A DNA stretch of 33,108 bases. Source: an uncultured Lachnospiraceae bacterium (GTDB lineage Bacteria; Bacillota; Clostridia; Lachnospirales; Lachnospiraceae). The first letter of the stretch is position 1, and every line of letters starts with the position of its first letter. The stretch spans positions 1 through 33,108 of the forward strand of contig CADBPC010000023.1 in the NCBI GenBank assembly GCA_902796425.1, read 5' to 3'. The translations under genes were made by a program, and so were the position numbers. The notes below the pieces were generated by a model. The model worked only from the letters and a program-made list of their open reading frames with translations. It was not told where the DNA came from and ran no database searches. Shown here piece by piece: positions 1-7,290 of the stretch.

Positions 1-47
1 AATCCGGACTGTGAAAGGAGTTCTTTCAATATCTGTAAATAATTCAT
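1..47 (-). CDS. gcdB: Glutaconyl-CoA decarboxylase beta subunit, N-terminus only (partial)
   Basis: Only the first 15 complete codons are inside the window; they read MNYLQILKELLSQSG. The ATG at 47-45 follows a purine-rich AGAGGTGG ribosome site by about 3-4 bases and lies 55 bases downstream of the gcdC stop. A short amphipathic start of this kind is typical of the membrane-embedded beta subunit of Na+-translocating decarboxylases, the carboxybiotin decarboxylase that couples CO2 release to Na+ export. The assignment rests mainly on position after gcdD-gcdC, because so few residues are visible. Sequence left of the window would settle it. Confidence 0.6.
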   Translation of the reverse strand, partial: MNYLQILKELLSQSG

Positions 48-102
48 CGTCCACCTCTTTTGTTACAAAGCCGGATAAACTGTTAACCACGGGCGCCTGA
101 AA

Positions 103-579
103 TCAGCGCAGGGTTACCAGCTTTGCGGAGGTATCGACAGAATCTCCTTCATGCACATGGATTTCAGCGACGGTTCCGTCATCCTGCGCAACGATTTCTG
201 TTTCCATCTTCATCGCTTCAAGGACCACAACGGCGTCTCCGCTCTTTACTGCCTGGCCGGCGCTGCAGAGAACCTTGAGGACCTTGCCGGGCATGGGAGC
301 CTCAACGACCTTTTCGCCGCCCTGTGCGGGGGCTGCTGCGGGCTCAGCCGCGGGAGCCGGTGCGGGTGCAGGGGCCGGCGCGGGGGCTGCTGCCGGAACG
401 GGCGCGGGCACAGGTGCGGGGGCTGGAACCACTGCAGCCGGCTGGGCCTGGACCGGAAGGGCCGGCACTGCGGCAGCGGCTGCTCTTGCTCTTTCGCCTC
501 TGTCCAGAGGAGTAGCAAGGTCAAGCCTTTCCAGTTCGATTTCGTAACGTTTTCCATTAACAATAGCCAAGTATTTCAT
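103..579 (-). CDS. gcdC: Biotin carrier subunit of glutaconyl-CoA decarboxylase
   Basis: This 158-residue protein carries carboxyl groups on biotin between the carboxyltransferase (GcdA, encoded at 2186-3952) and the membrane pump (GcdB). The N-terminal 30 residues start MKYLAIVNGKRYEIE, as in decarboxylase gamma subunits. They are followed by a roughly 55-residue linker made almost only of Ala and Pro, then a biotinyl domain of about 70 residues. The biotin lysine is in the EAMKM motif, about K124. The start at 579 is preferred because the family N-terminus begins there and purine-rich GGAG and GAGG stretches precede it. An upstream ATG at 600, overlapping the gcdD stop as ATGA, would add seven residues and cannot be excluded. 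Related oxaloacetate or methylmalonyl-CoA decarboxylase carriers look similar; the nearby gcdA favours glutaconyl-CoA. Confidence 0.85.
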   Translation of the reverse strand: MKYLAIVNGKRYEIELERLDLATPLDRGERARAAAAAVPALPVQAQPAAVVPAPAPVPAPVPAAAPAPAPAPAPAPAAEPAAAPAQGGEKVVEAPMPGKVLKVLCSAGQAVKSGDAVVVLEAMKMETEIVAQDDGTVAEIHVHEGDSVDTSAKLVTLR

Positions 580-596
580 ATCCTCACTGCTCCTTC

Positions 597-914
597 TCAT
601 ATTTCCTGAATGCTTTTTATTCTGAATTTGTCCGGCGAAAGCCCGAGATCATCTGCGATCGCCGCCGACAGCGCTGCCAGCAGTTCCTGATCATCTTCCG
701 ATTCCGGCGGCTCTTTTGCCGGCAGGACGCTCTGCCCCGCCGCGCCCTTATCGCTTGCTTTTATTTCCTCCTGAACGGGCGAAACCGTCCGCAGGATTAA
801 GGAGATCAGGTATACTGCCAGTGCCAGAACAATCAGTGCCAGGAAGACAACAGACAGGCCCATCAGAGAGATCATCACGGATTCTCCGAAGGTCATCGTG
901 GCCTTATTCCACAT
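597..914 (-). CDS. gcdD: Small membrane subunit of Na+-pumping decarboxylase (OadG/GcdD type)
   Basis: The 105-residue product has one hydrophobic segment at about residues 13-42, followed by a charged, Glu/Asp-rich cytoplasmic tail. This is the layout of the OadG/GcdD delta subunit that anchors and stabilises biotin-dependent Na+-translocating decarboxylases. The ATG at 914 has a strong GGAAAGGAGG ribosome site. Its stop overlaps an upstream in-frame ATG of gcdC, so the two are probably translationally coupled. It is the first gene of the leftward gcdD-gcdC-gcdB unit, and 47 bases separate it from the divergent LysR gene. Small subunits of this type are poorly conserved, so the specific decarboxylase is assigned from context. 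Confidence 0.8.
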   Translation of the reverse strand: MWNKATMTFGESVMISLMGLSVVFLALIVLALAVYLISLILRTVSPVQEEIKASDKGAAGQSVLPAKEPPESEDDQELLAALSAAIADDLGLSPDKFRIKSIQEI

Positions 915-939
915 GGGATATCCTCCTTTCCCAACAAAA

Positions 940-955
940 ATACCTGTTGTATAAT
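940..955. promoter_or_regulatory. LysR-type dyad overlapping two opposed -10 boxes
   Basis: The dyad ATAC-N5-GTAT spans 940-952. The plus-strand TATAAT for lysR is at 950-955 and the minus-strand TATACA for gcdD is at 953-948, so a protein bound here would block both. A partially symmetric site close to the start of its own gene is the usual autoregulatory position for LysR proteins. Binding by the adjacent regulator is an inference. Confidence 0.4.
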
Positions 956-976
956 CGTGCCATGGAATTACTGCAA
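948..976 (-). promoter_or_regulatory. Candidate gcdD promoter
   Basis: On the minus strand, TTGCAG (976-971) and TATACA (953-948) are separated by 17 bases, placing a start near 941 and a leader of about 27 bases before the gcdD ATG. The -35 is weak. The -10 overlaps the lysR -10 on the opposite strand, and the -35 lies inside the first lysR codons. Confidence 0.4.
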
Positions 977-1891
977 CTGTCTTATTTTAAGGCTCTTGCG
1001 GAGAACGGGAACCTGACCCGCACCGCAAAGCAGCTGTATATTTCCCCGCCGGCTCTCTCCGCGAGCATTTCGAGACTCGAAAAGGAGCTTGGCGTTTCTT
1101 TGTTTGACCGCGTCGGCAACCGGCTTGTCTTAAATGCCCGCGGCAAGATTTTTCTCGAGCATACCGGAAGAGTTCTCTCTCTTCTGGATACCGCTGTCAC
1201 GGAGGTCCGCAAAGACTCCAACAACAGGGATACGGTGCTGACCATCGCAACCTCGACGCCGCACCTCTGGAACGGTCTTTTTTCCCAGTTCAGCGCCCTC
1301 TACCCCGACTACATGATCATGCACTCCGTCGTGCGCATCAACCAGATCGAGCCCCGAAGGGACCTGCTGGATAAATACGATCTTTTCATCACATCTTCCC
1401 GCGACGTGGACCTGTCCAGGGGAGATATCCGGTCCATGACCCTGTACGAGGACGATCACGCCGTCGTTCTTGTCAACAGCCGCCATCCGCTTGCCCAGCG
1501 AAGGAAGATCACCCTGTACGATGTAAAGGACGAGCCCTTTATCATGCTCTCGCCGGGATACTCCGCAAGGAATTTCTATGACGAGCTCTTTCACGCCGCC
1601 GCCATAACACCTCACATCGCGATGGAATGCGATTATATCATGCGCAACGCGATGGTGCAGCAGGGACTCGGCGTAGCTCTTTCCACTGAGCATGCATCCA
1701 AGTACCTCGGGCAGGCAAGTGTCCGGGCACTGCCCGTCTCCGAGCCGCTGATTGCGCGTGACCAGACGATCTTCTGGTCCGCGGCGCGCCCCTTAAGCGC
1801 CTGCGCCCGTCTGTTCCTCGACTTTGCGGAGCGCTTCTATAAAAATCATTCCTGGAAAATCGATTATCAGACCAATGATTTTATGATCTGA
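962..1891 (+). CDS. LysR-family transcriptional regulator
   Basis: The 309-residue protein has the normal LysR length. It has an N-terminal winged helix-turn-helix (about residues 1-60) with the typical NLTRTAKQLYISPPALSASI region, then an effector-binding domain. The ATG at 962 is chosen because the family N-terminus MELLQLSYF begins there. An in-frame extension back to 716 would run antisense through gcdD and add non-homologous sequence. No ribosome site precedes the ATG, and a TATAAT lies only six bases upstream, so the message may be leaderless. It is divergent from gcdDCB and upstream of gcdA in the same direction, so it probably senses a pathway intermediate and controls both units. The ligand cannot be read from sequence. 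Confidence 0.9.
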   Translation: MELLQLSYFKALAENGNLTRTAKQLYISPPALSASISRLEKELGVSLFDRVGNRLVLNARGKIFLEHTGRVLSLLDTAVTEVRKDSNNRDTVLTIATSTPHLWNGLFSQFSALYPDYMIMHSVVRINQIEPRRDLLDKYDLFITSSRDVDLSRGDIRSMTLYEDDHAVVLVNSRHPLAQRRKITLYDVKDEPFIMLSPGYSARNFYDELFHAAAITPHIAMECDYIMRNAMVQQGLGVALSTEHASKYLGQASVRALPVSEPLIARDQTIFWSAARPLSACARLFLDFAERFYKNHSWKIDYQTNDFMI

Positions 1892-1945
1892 TGCTGTCAT
1901 CATAGGCGAACAGAGCCTGCCGGTGAATTATTAATTATCTTAACT

Positions 1946-1973
1946 AACGTTAACCTTTTGGTTAACGTTTTTT
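1946..1973 (+). terminator. Intrinsic terminator after lysR
   Basis: A perfect 10-bp stem (1946-1955 with 1960-1969) closes a TTTT loop and is followed by a T run. It lies 54 bases after the LysR stop. The stem is AT-rich (AACGTTAACC), so it may be a weak terminator or could also serve as a protein-binding palindrome. Confidence 0.7.
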
Positions 1974-2084
1974 CTTTGCGCAAATCTCCTCTCTTCATTA
2001 ATAAAGCCATTTTTGTTATTCATCCGCCGGAACGCCTCCGGCAAAATGCAAAATTACCCCTCTTCCATGCCACCTTTTATAGTG

Positions 2085-2108
2085 TATTTTGCCTACAGCA
2101 GTAAAATA
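2085..2108. promoter_or_regulatory. Dyad upstream of gcdA promoter
   Basis: TATTTT (2085-2090) and AAAATA (2103-2108) form an inverted repeat centred near -55 relative to the predicted gcdA start. This is the usual activator position for LysR proteins. No binding evidence exists; it is a positional inference. Confidence 0.3.
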
Positions 2109-2116
2109 TAGAAAAT

Positions 2117-2145
2117 TTGACATGCATCAGCCGATGGAATAAATT
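2117..2145 (+). promoter_or_regulatory. gcdA promoter
   Basis: A consensus -35 TTGACA (2117-2122) and a -10 TAAATT (2140-2145) are separated by 17 bases. Transcription would start near 2152, leaving a short leader that holds the AAAGGAG ribosome site ahead of the ATG at 2186. The imperfect -10 fits an activator-dependent promoter. Confidence 0.65.
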
Positions 2146-2185
2146 CGTTTTATCATAAATCTGCAAATTAACAAAGGAGAGCATC

Positions 2186-3952
2186 ATGAATTTATATTCC
2201 ATGCCGGGCTATTTCCAGAATATGCCCATCATCGGTAAGGCGGTCGGCACACCCGATCCGGAGAACGAAGCAGAAATCAAAAAGGTAGAAGCGGAAATTC
2301 ACGAGGCAATCAACAAGGCTCTCGCAAACGGCAGAGAAGACCAGTCACTGAACGATTCCGGACAGCTGACTGCCATGCAGAGGATCAATGCACTGATCGA
2401 TCCGGACACCTGGTGTCCGCTCAACAGCCTGTTTAATCCCGCAGACAACAAGACAGGCAGCACCAGCATCGTAAAGGGACTCGGGAGAGTCGGCGGCAAG
2501 TGGTGTGTCATCATTGCTTCCGATAATAAGAAAATGGCCGGCGCCTGGGTTCCCGGGCAGGCGGAAAACCTCCTGAGAGGATCCGATACGGCAAAGCTTC
2601 TGCACATTCCGCTGATTTACCTTCTCAACTGCTCCGGCGTTGAGTTCCCCAACCAGGACAAGGTTTATCCGAACCGCCGCGGCGGCGGCACGCCCTTCTT
2701 CCGCAATGCCCAGCTCAACCAGCTCGGAGTTCCGGTCATCGTAGGCATCTACGGAACCAATCCGGCGGGCGGCGGCTACCACAGCATTTCCCCGACCATC
2801 CTGATCGCGCACCAGAAGGCGAACATGGCAGTCGGCGGCGCCGGTATCCTTTCCGGAATGAGCCCCAAGGGCTATGTGGACGAGGAGATCGCAAACCAGA
2901 TCATCGACGCGCTGAACGAGAATGCAAAGCACCATGTCCCCGCGCCGGGTTCTGTCCCGATTCACTATGACGAGACCGGATTCTTCCGCGAGGTCTATGC
3001 AGACGATCTCGGAGTCATCGAGGGAATCAAGAAATACGTCAGCTGGCTTCCCGCCTACAATCTCGAGTTCTTCAGAGTCGACGCGCCGAAGTCACCGCGC
3101 TTTTCTTCCGAAGAGCTGTATACCATCCTGCCGGGCAACCAGCGCAAGGTATACGACGTCTATCAGGTAATCGCACGCCTTGTCGATGACAGCGCGTTTG
3201 CGGAATACAAGAAGGGGTACGGACCGGAAATCGCAGCGGGCCTTGCAAAGGTCAACGGACTCCTGGTCGGCATCATCGCTAATGTCCAGGGTGTCTTCAT
3301 GAATTATCCGGAGTACAAGAAGGGCGTTGCGATCGGCGGAAAGCTGTACAGGCAGGGACTTGTAAAGATGAACGAGTTCGTCTCCCTGTGCTCCCGCGAC
3401 AGGATTCCGATCATCTGGCTCCAGGATACCACGGGCATCGATGTCGGCGATGACGCCGAGAAGGCAGAGCTGTTAGGCCTCGGCCAGAGCCTGATCTATT
3501 CGATCCAGAACTCGGGCATGCCGTCGCTGGAGGTCACCTTAAGGAAGGCTTCCGCCGCCGCTCACTATGTCCTCGGCGGTCCTCAGGCCAATGACAACAA
3601 TGTTTTCTCCATCGGCACAGGCATCAGTGAATACTACGTAATGCCCGGCGAGACCGCCGCGAACGCGATGTATTCCAGAAAGCTCGTCAAGGAAAAGGCT
3701 GCAGGAAAGGATCTGTCCGGCACCATCCAGAAGATGAACGAGATGATTCAGGATTATAAGGATAAATCCGCGCCGGCATACTGCGCAAAGACCGGCATGG
3801 TCGACGAGATCGTCGACATGACGGAGATCCGTCCTTACATCCAGGCATTCACAGAGTCCGTTTACCAGAATCCGGTTTCGATCTGCCCGGTGCATCAGAT
3901 GCTGACGCCCAGGACGATCCGCGAATTCGACAGCACAAAAGGAGGTAACTGA
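2186..3952 (+). CDS. gcdA: Glutaconyl-CoA decarboxylase alpha (carboxyltransferase) subunit
   Basis: The 588-residue protein matches, from recall, the Acidaminococcus fermentans GcdA sequence almost end to end (587 residues). Shared stretches include YSMPGYFQNMP at the start, KGLGRVGGKWCV, the oxyanion-hole stretch NRRGGGTPFFRN (about 163-174) and GTNPAGGGYHSIS (about 190-202). It belongs to the crotonase-like carboxyltransferase family. The enzyme transfers the delta-carboxyl of glutaconyl-CoA to biotin on GcdC, giving crotonyl-CoA, and GcdB then releases CO2 while exporting Na+. The start at 2186 has an AAAGGAG site six bases upstream and the protein is full length. The CoA-transferase gene starts two bases after the stop, so they form one operon. 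The 2-hydroxyglutaryl-CoA dehydratase genes of glutamate fermenters are not in the window. Confidence 0.95.
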   Translation: MNLYSMPGYFQNMPIIGKAVGTPDPENEAEIKKVEAEIHEAINKALANGREDQSLNDSGQLTAMQRINALIDPDTWCPLNSLFNPADNKTGSTSIVKGLGRVGGKWCVIIASDNKKMAGAWVPGQAENLLRGSDTAKLLHIPLIYLLNCSGVEFPNQDKVYPNRRGGGTPFFRNAQLNQLGVPVIVGIYGTNPAGGGYHSISPTILIAHQKANMAVGGAGILSGMSPKGYVDEEIANQIIDALNENAKHHVPAPGSVPIHYDETGFFREVYADDLGVIEGIKKYVSWLPAYNLEFFRVDAPKSPRFSSEELYTILPGNQRKVYDVYQVIARLVDDSAFAEYKKGYGPEIAAGLAKVNGLLVGIIANVQGVFMNYPEYKKGVAIGGKLYRQGLVKMNEFVSLCSRDRIPIIWLQDTTGIDVGDDAEKAELLGLGQSLIYSIQNSGMPSLEVTLRKASAAAHYVLGGPQANDNNVFSIGTGISEYYVMPGETAANAMYSRKLVKEKAAGKDLSGTIQKMNEMIQDYKDKSAPAYCAKTGMVDEIVDMTEIRPYIQAFTESVYQNPVSICPVHQMLTPRTIREFDSTKGGN

Positions 3953-3954
3953 AA

Positions 3955-5154
3955 ATGAATCAGCACGGAGCTTTAGAGGATATCCTCGTACTTGACCTGA
4001 CCAGAGTTGTTTCCGGACCCTTCTGTTCTTCCATGCTGGGAGATATGGGCGCCAGGGTTATCAAGATCGAGATGCCCGAAAGAGGCGACGACAGCCGCGC
4101 GTACGGCCCCGTCGTAAACGGCGAGAGCGCCTATTTTGCCCTCCTCAACAGAAGTAAGGAAGGCATCACCTTAAACCTGAAGTCCCCCGAGGGCAAGGCA
4201 ATCTTCCTTGAGATGGTCAAGAAGGCCGACGTCGTCCTCGAGAACTACAGACCCGGCGTCATGGACAAGCTGGGACTCGGCTATGACGTCCTGAAGAAGG
4301 TCAATGACCAGATTATCTACGCGGCGGTTTCGGGCTTCGGCTCCTACGGCCCGTATTCCCAGAGACCCGGCTACGATATTCTCGCACAGGCCATGGGCGG
4401 CCTGATGAGCCTTACGGGCCCCAAGGGCGGCGAGCCCACCAGAGCCGGCAACGCCATGGGCGATATGCTGGCCGGCATGAATATGATGATCGGCGTCCTT
4501 GCGGCGCTCCATGCAAGAACCATCATCGGGAAGGGCCAGCGCGTGGATGTCGCGCTCCTCGACTCCGTCGTCGTCAGCCTTGAGAACGCCTTCACCCGCT
4601 ACTGGAACACCGGCAAGCTCTATGTCCGCAACGGCAACGCCTATGCGGCTCTTGCCCCGTACGACAGCTTCAACGCAAAGGACGGTCTTGTCATCATCGC
4701 CTGCGGCAACCAGAGCCTGTATGAAAAGTTCTGCCTGAAGGTCGTTAACAAGCCCGAGTGGATTTCCGACGAGCGTTTTAAGAACAACATGGCCCGTGTG
4801 GAGCACATGGACGAGCTCAAGGCCCTGATCGAGGACTGGACAAAGGATTACACGGTCGATGAGATCGTCGAAAAGGTCCTGGCAGCCGGCGTTCCTTCCG
4901 GCCCTGTTTATGACCTGTCCCAGATCGTAAAGGATGAGCACATCGCCGGTGCAAGAGAGATGTTCCCGATCATGCACCACCCTGTCATCGGCGACATGCC
5001 TGTCAACGGCGACGCCGTCAAGCTCATGGAGACGATGCCTCACGTAACCAAGCCTTCGCCGCTTCTCGGTGAGGATAACGAAAGAGTCTTTAAGGAGTTC
5101 CTCGGCTACGACAGCGATAAACTCGCCGAGCTCAAGGAGAAGGGCGTCATCTGA
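3955..5154 (+). CDS. Class III (CaiB/BaiF) CoA-transferase
   Basis: The 399-residue protein has the family I/III CoA-transferase signature LVLDLTRVVSGPF near the N-terminus, ENYRPGVMDKLG in the middle and the catalytic aspartate at D170 in GNAMGDMLAG. It forms a covalent aspartyl-CoA intermediate and moves CoA from one carboxylic acid ester to another. The AGGAGGTAA site overlaps the gcdA stop and the genes are two bases apart, so the products are probably made together. This suggests that it supplies glutaconyl-CoA or a related dicarboxyl-CoA. That differs from the type I GctAB transferase used in glutamate fermentation. Mammalian SUGCT, a class III glutarate transferase, is a precedent for a C5 dicarboxylate substrate; the actual donor and acceptor are unknown. 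Confidence 0.9.
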   Translation: MNQHGALEDILVLDLTRVVSGPFCSSMLGDMGARVIKIEMPERGDDSRAYGPVVNGESAYFALLNRSKEGITLNLKSPEGKAIFLEMVKKADVVLENYRPGVMDKLGLGYDVLKKVNDQIIYAAVSGFGSYGPYSQRPGYDILAQAMGGLMSLTGPKGGEPTRAGNAMGDMLAGMNMMIGVLAALHARTIIGKGQRVDVALLDSVVVSLENAFTRYWNTGKLYVRNGNAYAALAPYDSFNAKDGLVIIACGNQSLYEKFCLKVVNKPEWISDERFKNNMARVEHMDELKALIEDWTKDYTVDEIVEKVLAAGVPSGPVYDLSQIVKDEHIAGAREMFPIMHHPVIGDMPVNGDAVKLMETMPHVTKPSPLLGEDNERVFKEFLGYDSDKLAELKEKGVI

Positions 5155-5260
5155 GCCCCGCGGCATCGGACAGCGTCCCGAATTACCTGAGATTTGCGCG
5201 GTGTGAGGGCACCGTTCAGATAGTAACAAAGTGTTTTAAGGGAAAGGAGTAACTAACGTC

Positions 5261-6559
5261 ATGCTTGCTATTGTAGGTTTAATAACCATACTGGCTGTAT
5301 TAATCCTGATCATGACCAAGAAGATGTCCCCCATGCTTACGATGATCGCGGTGCCCATTATCGCGGCGCTGATTATCGGACAGGGAAAGGATATCGGAGG
5401 CTACATCACCAGTGGTATCAAATCCGTTGCCCCGACAGGCTGCATGTTCATCTTTGCGGTTCTGTTCTTCGGTATCATGAGCGACTGCGGCGCGTTCGAG
5501 CGTATCGTTAACGCGATCATCCGCATCATCGGCGCAGACCCGGTCAAGATCTGTGTGGGAACTCTGGTTATCACGATTCTCACTCACCTCGACGGCTCCG
5601 GCGCAACCACCTTCCTGATCACAGTTCCGGCCATGCTGCCGATCTATGACAAGCTGAAGATGGACAGACGTGTCCTGGCTACGATCGTTGCCATGGGCGC
5701 CGGCACAATGAACATCGTCCCCTGGGGCGGCCCCACAATCCGTGCGGCAACTGCTCTTGAAGTTTCCCTCGCAGAACTCTACAATCCCATGATCATCCCT
5801 CAGATCTGCGGCGTTGTTGTCTGCTTTGCCTTCGCATTCATGTTCGGTGTCAAGGAAAAGAAGCGTCTCGGTGCATCCCTTCTCAATGTTGATGTCAACA
5901 GTGAGAGCAAGCTCTCCGAGGAAGAGCAGGCTCTTCGCAGGCCGAAGCTCTTTGTCTTCAACGTAGTCCTGATCGTCGCTACCATCGTCTGCCTCGTAAG
6001 AGAGGTCCTTCCTCCCGCAGGCTGCTTTATGGTTGCCCTCGTTATCGCAATGGTTGTCAACTATCCCAGCGTTGATCTGCAGAGAAAGCTCGTCGACTCT
6101 CACGCAGAAGCAGCTCTTATGATGTCCAGCGTCCTGTTCGCAGCGGGCGTGTTCACCGGCATTATGTCCGGCTCCGGAATGCTTCAGGCCATGGCGGAAG
6201 GACTGATCAGCATCCTGCCTCAGTCGATCGCAGCTCACCTTCAGCTCCTGCTCGGTATTACTTCCATGCCTCTGTCACTCCTGTTCGATCCGGACAGCTT
6301 CTACTATGCGGTTCTGCCCGTACTGGCTGCAACCGGCGAAGCAGTCGGCATCCCGGCACTTGCCATGGGCCGCGCTGCTATCCTCGGACAGATCACGGTC
6401 GGTTTCCCGATCTCCCCGCTCACTCCTTCGACCTTCCTTCTGACCGGTCTGTCGGGCGTGGATCTGGGCGATCACCAGAAGCACAGCTTTATCTGGCTGT
6501 GGCTCATCTCCCTGACCATCCTTGTCGTGGCTCTGATCATGGGTGCCATCCCGTTCTGA
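5261..6559 (+). CDS. CitMHS-family carboxylate transporter
   Basis: The 432-residue protein is very hydrophobic, with about 11-12 membrane segments. It has the two CitMHS hallmarks: the THLDGSGATTFLITVPAMLP stretch (about residues 108-127) and the MNIVPWGGPTIRAAT re-entrant motif (about 148-162). The family (TC 2.A.11) takes up citrate-metal complexes or other di- and tricarboxylates with H+. It starts at 5261 with an AAAGGAG site at 5243-5249. The 106-base gap after the CoA-transferase contains no obvious terminator, so it is probably cotranscribed. In this context it most likely imports the acid that the transferase activates; glutaconate, glutarate, aconitate and citrate are all possible. 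Gluconate (GntP) transporters are more distant. Confidence 0.85.
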   Translation: MLAIVGLITILAVLILIMTKKMSPMLTMIAVPIIAALIIGQGKDIGGYITSGIKSVAPTGCMFIFAVLFFGIMSDCGAFERIVNAIIRIIGADPVKICVGTLVITILTHLDGSGATTFLITVPAMLPIYDKLKMDRRVLATIVAMGAGTMNIVPWGGPTIRAATALEVSLAELYNPMIIPQICGVVVCFAFAFMFGVKEKKRLGASLLNVDVNSESKLSEEEQALRRPKLFVFNVVLIVATIVCLVREVLPPAGCFMVALVIAMVVNYPSVDLQRKLVDSHAEAALMMSSVLFAAGVFTGIMSGSGMLQAMAEGLISILPQSIAAHLQLLLGITSMPLSLLFDPDSFYYAVLPVLAATGEAVGIPALAMGRAAILGQITVGFPISPLTPSTFLLTGLSGVDLGDHQKHSFIWLWLISLTILVVALIMGAIPF

Positions 6560-6598
6560 TCTGCTGAAAGCGGCAAACAATAATCATAATAATGAAAA

Positions 6599-6632
6599 TG
6601 ATGAAAAATGTGCTCCGGCACATTTTTCATCA
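6599..6632 (+). terminator. Terminator hairpin between transporter and MaoC gene
   Basis: A perfect 15-bp inverted repeat (6599-6613 with 6618-6632) encloses a TCCG loop. The top part, GTGC/GCAC, is followed by a T5 run that pairs with the upstream A run, the layout of a bidirectional intrinsic terminator. It lies 39 bases past the transporter stop and probably lowers expression of the MaoC gene. Confidence 0.7.
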
Positions 6633-6682
6633 ATTATCAAAGCAGCAGGCAATTCTTACCGCGCTGCGGTATGGAGTCTAAA

Positions 6683-7129
6683 ATGAAAGAATTACAGCAG
6701 TACTACACCTATAACGACATCGAGGAGGGCGATGTATTTCTCTCTCCCTCCAGAACCATTTCCGAATCCGATCTTCTGCAGTTCGCCGGCCTTACCGGTG
6801 ACCTGAACGAGCTTCACACAAGTGACACCTTCGCAGCGAAGACGAATTTCGGCAAACGGATCGCGCACGGGATGCTCGTCCTGTCCATGGCCAACGGCCT
6901 GTACATGCGCAGCAACATTTTCCGCACCTCCGTATTCCTCGGAATCGAGAACTGGAAATCCCCGAAGCCGGTCTTCATCGGCGACACCATTTCCCTCCGC
7001 CTTACGATCGCTTCCAAACGCATCACAAAGGACGGGAAGCGCGCGGTCATCGGCATGCACTATGAAGTGCTCAACCAGAACGACGAGATCGTCGGCGACG
7101 GTCTCTTCAACCGGATGATCACTCTCTGA
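6683..7129 (+). CDS. MaoC-like (hot-dog) hydratase
   Basis: The 148-residue protein has the (R)-specific enoyl-CoA hydratase fold signature. The catalytic pair Asp40 and His45 lies in TGDLNELH, followed by FGKRIAHGMLVLSM. Most relatives have Asn-Pro where this protein has Asn-Glu. The ATG at 6683 follows a TATGGAG site by six bases. Longer reading frames from 6608 or 6671 run into the terminator hairpin or lack a ribosome site. It probably adds water to an enoyl-CoA, possibly the crotonyl-CoA made by Gcd, but MaoC proteins also act on mesaconyl-CoA and beta-methylmalyl-CoA. The gene is downstream of a hairpin and may be expressed by readthrough. Confidence 0.85.
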   Translation: MKELQQYYTYNDIEEGDVFLSPSRTISESDLLQFAGLTGDLNELHTSDTFAAKTNFGKRIAHGMLVLSMANGLYMRSNIFRTSVFLGIENWKSPKPVFIGDTISLRLTIASKRITKDGKRAVIGMHYEVLNQNDEIVGDGLFNRMITL

Positions 7130-7184
7130 GTGCAGCCGCAGCAGGGAACCTGCCGGTTCCAATTTAATACGCCCTCTGGTAAAT

Positions 7185-7208
7185 GGGCCGGATGCATGCA
7201 TCCGGCCC
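7185..7208. repeat. 24-bp perfect palindrome
   Basis: GGGCCGGATGCA and its exact reverse complement adjoin with no spacer. It lies between the MaoC stop and the histidine kinase terminator. It may terminate the MaoC transcript as a hairpin despite the lack of a T run. Confidence 0.5.
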
Positions 7209-7215
7209 GCTTCAC

Positions 7216-7257
7216 AAAAATGAGCGTCCGCAGGATGGATAATCCTGCGGACGCTCA
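7216..7257 (-). terminator. Terminator of the hybrid histidine kinase gene
   Basis: A perfect 16-bp stem (7221-7236 with 7242-7257) with a 5-base loop is followed on the minus strand by five T residues (7220-7216). It lies about 35 bases past the kinase stop at 7291. Confidence 0.85.
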
Positions 7258-7290
7258 CTGTCGTCATGGCTCATAATTCATTTTCCGCTG

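Noticed and set aside
151-609. Gly/Cys/Arg-rich plus-strand frame over the biotin carrier gene
   Set aside because: Its composition is just the reverse reading of the Ala/Pro linker codons.
716-961. N-terminal extension of the LysR protein
   Set aside because: It would be coded antisense to gcdD and lacks LysR homology; the family start is at 962.
6608-6682. Upstream start for the MaoC protein
   Set aside because: The frame begins inside the terminator hairpin and has no ribosome site; the 6683 start has GGAG at six bases.
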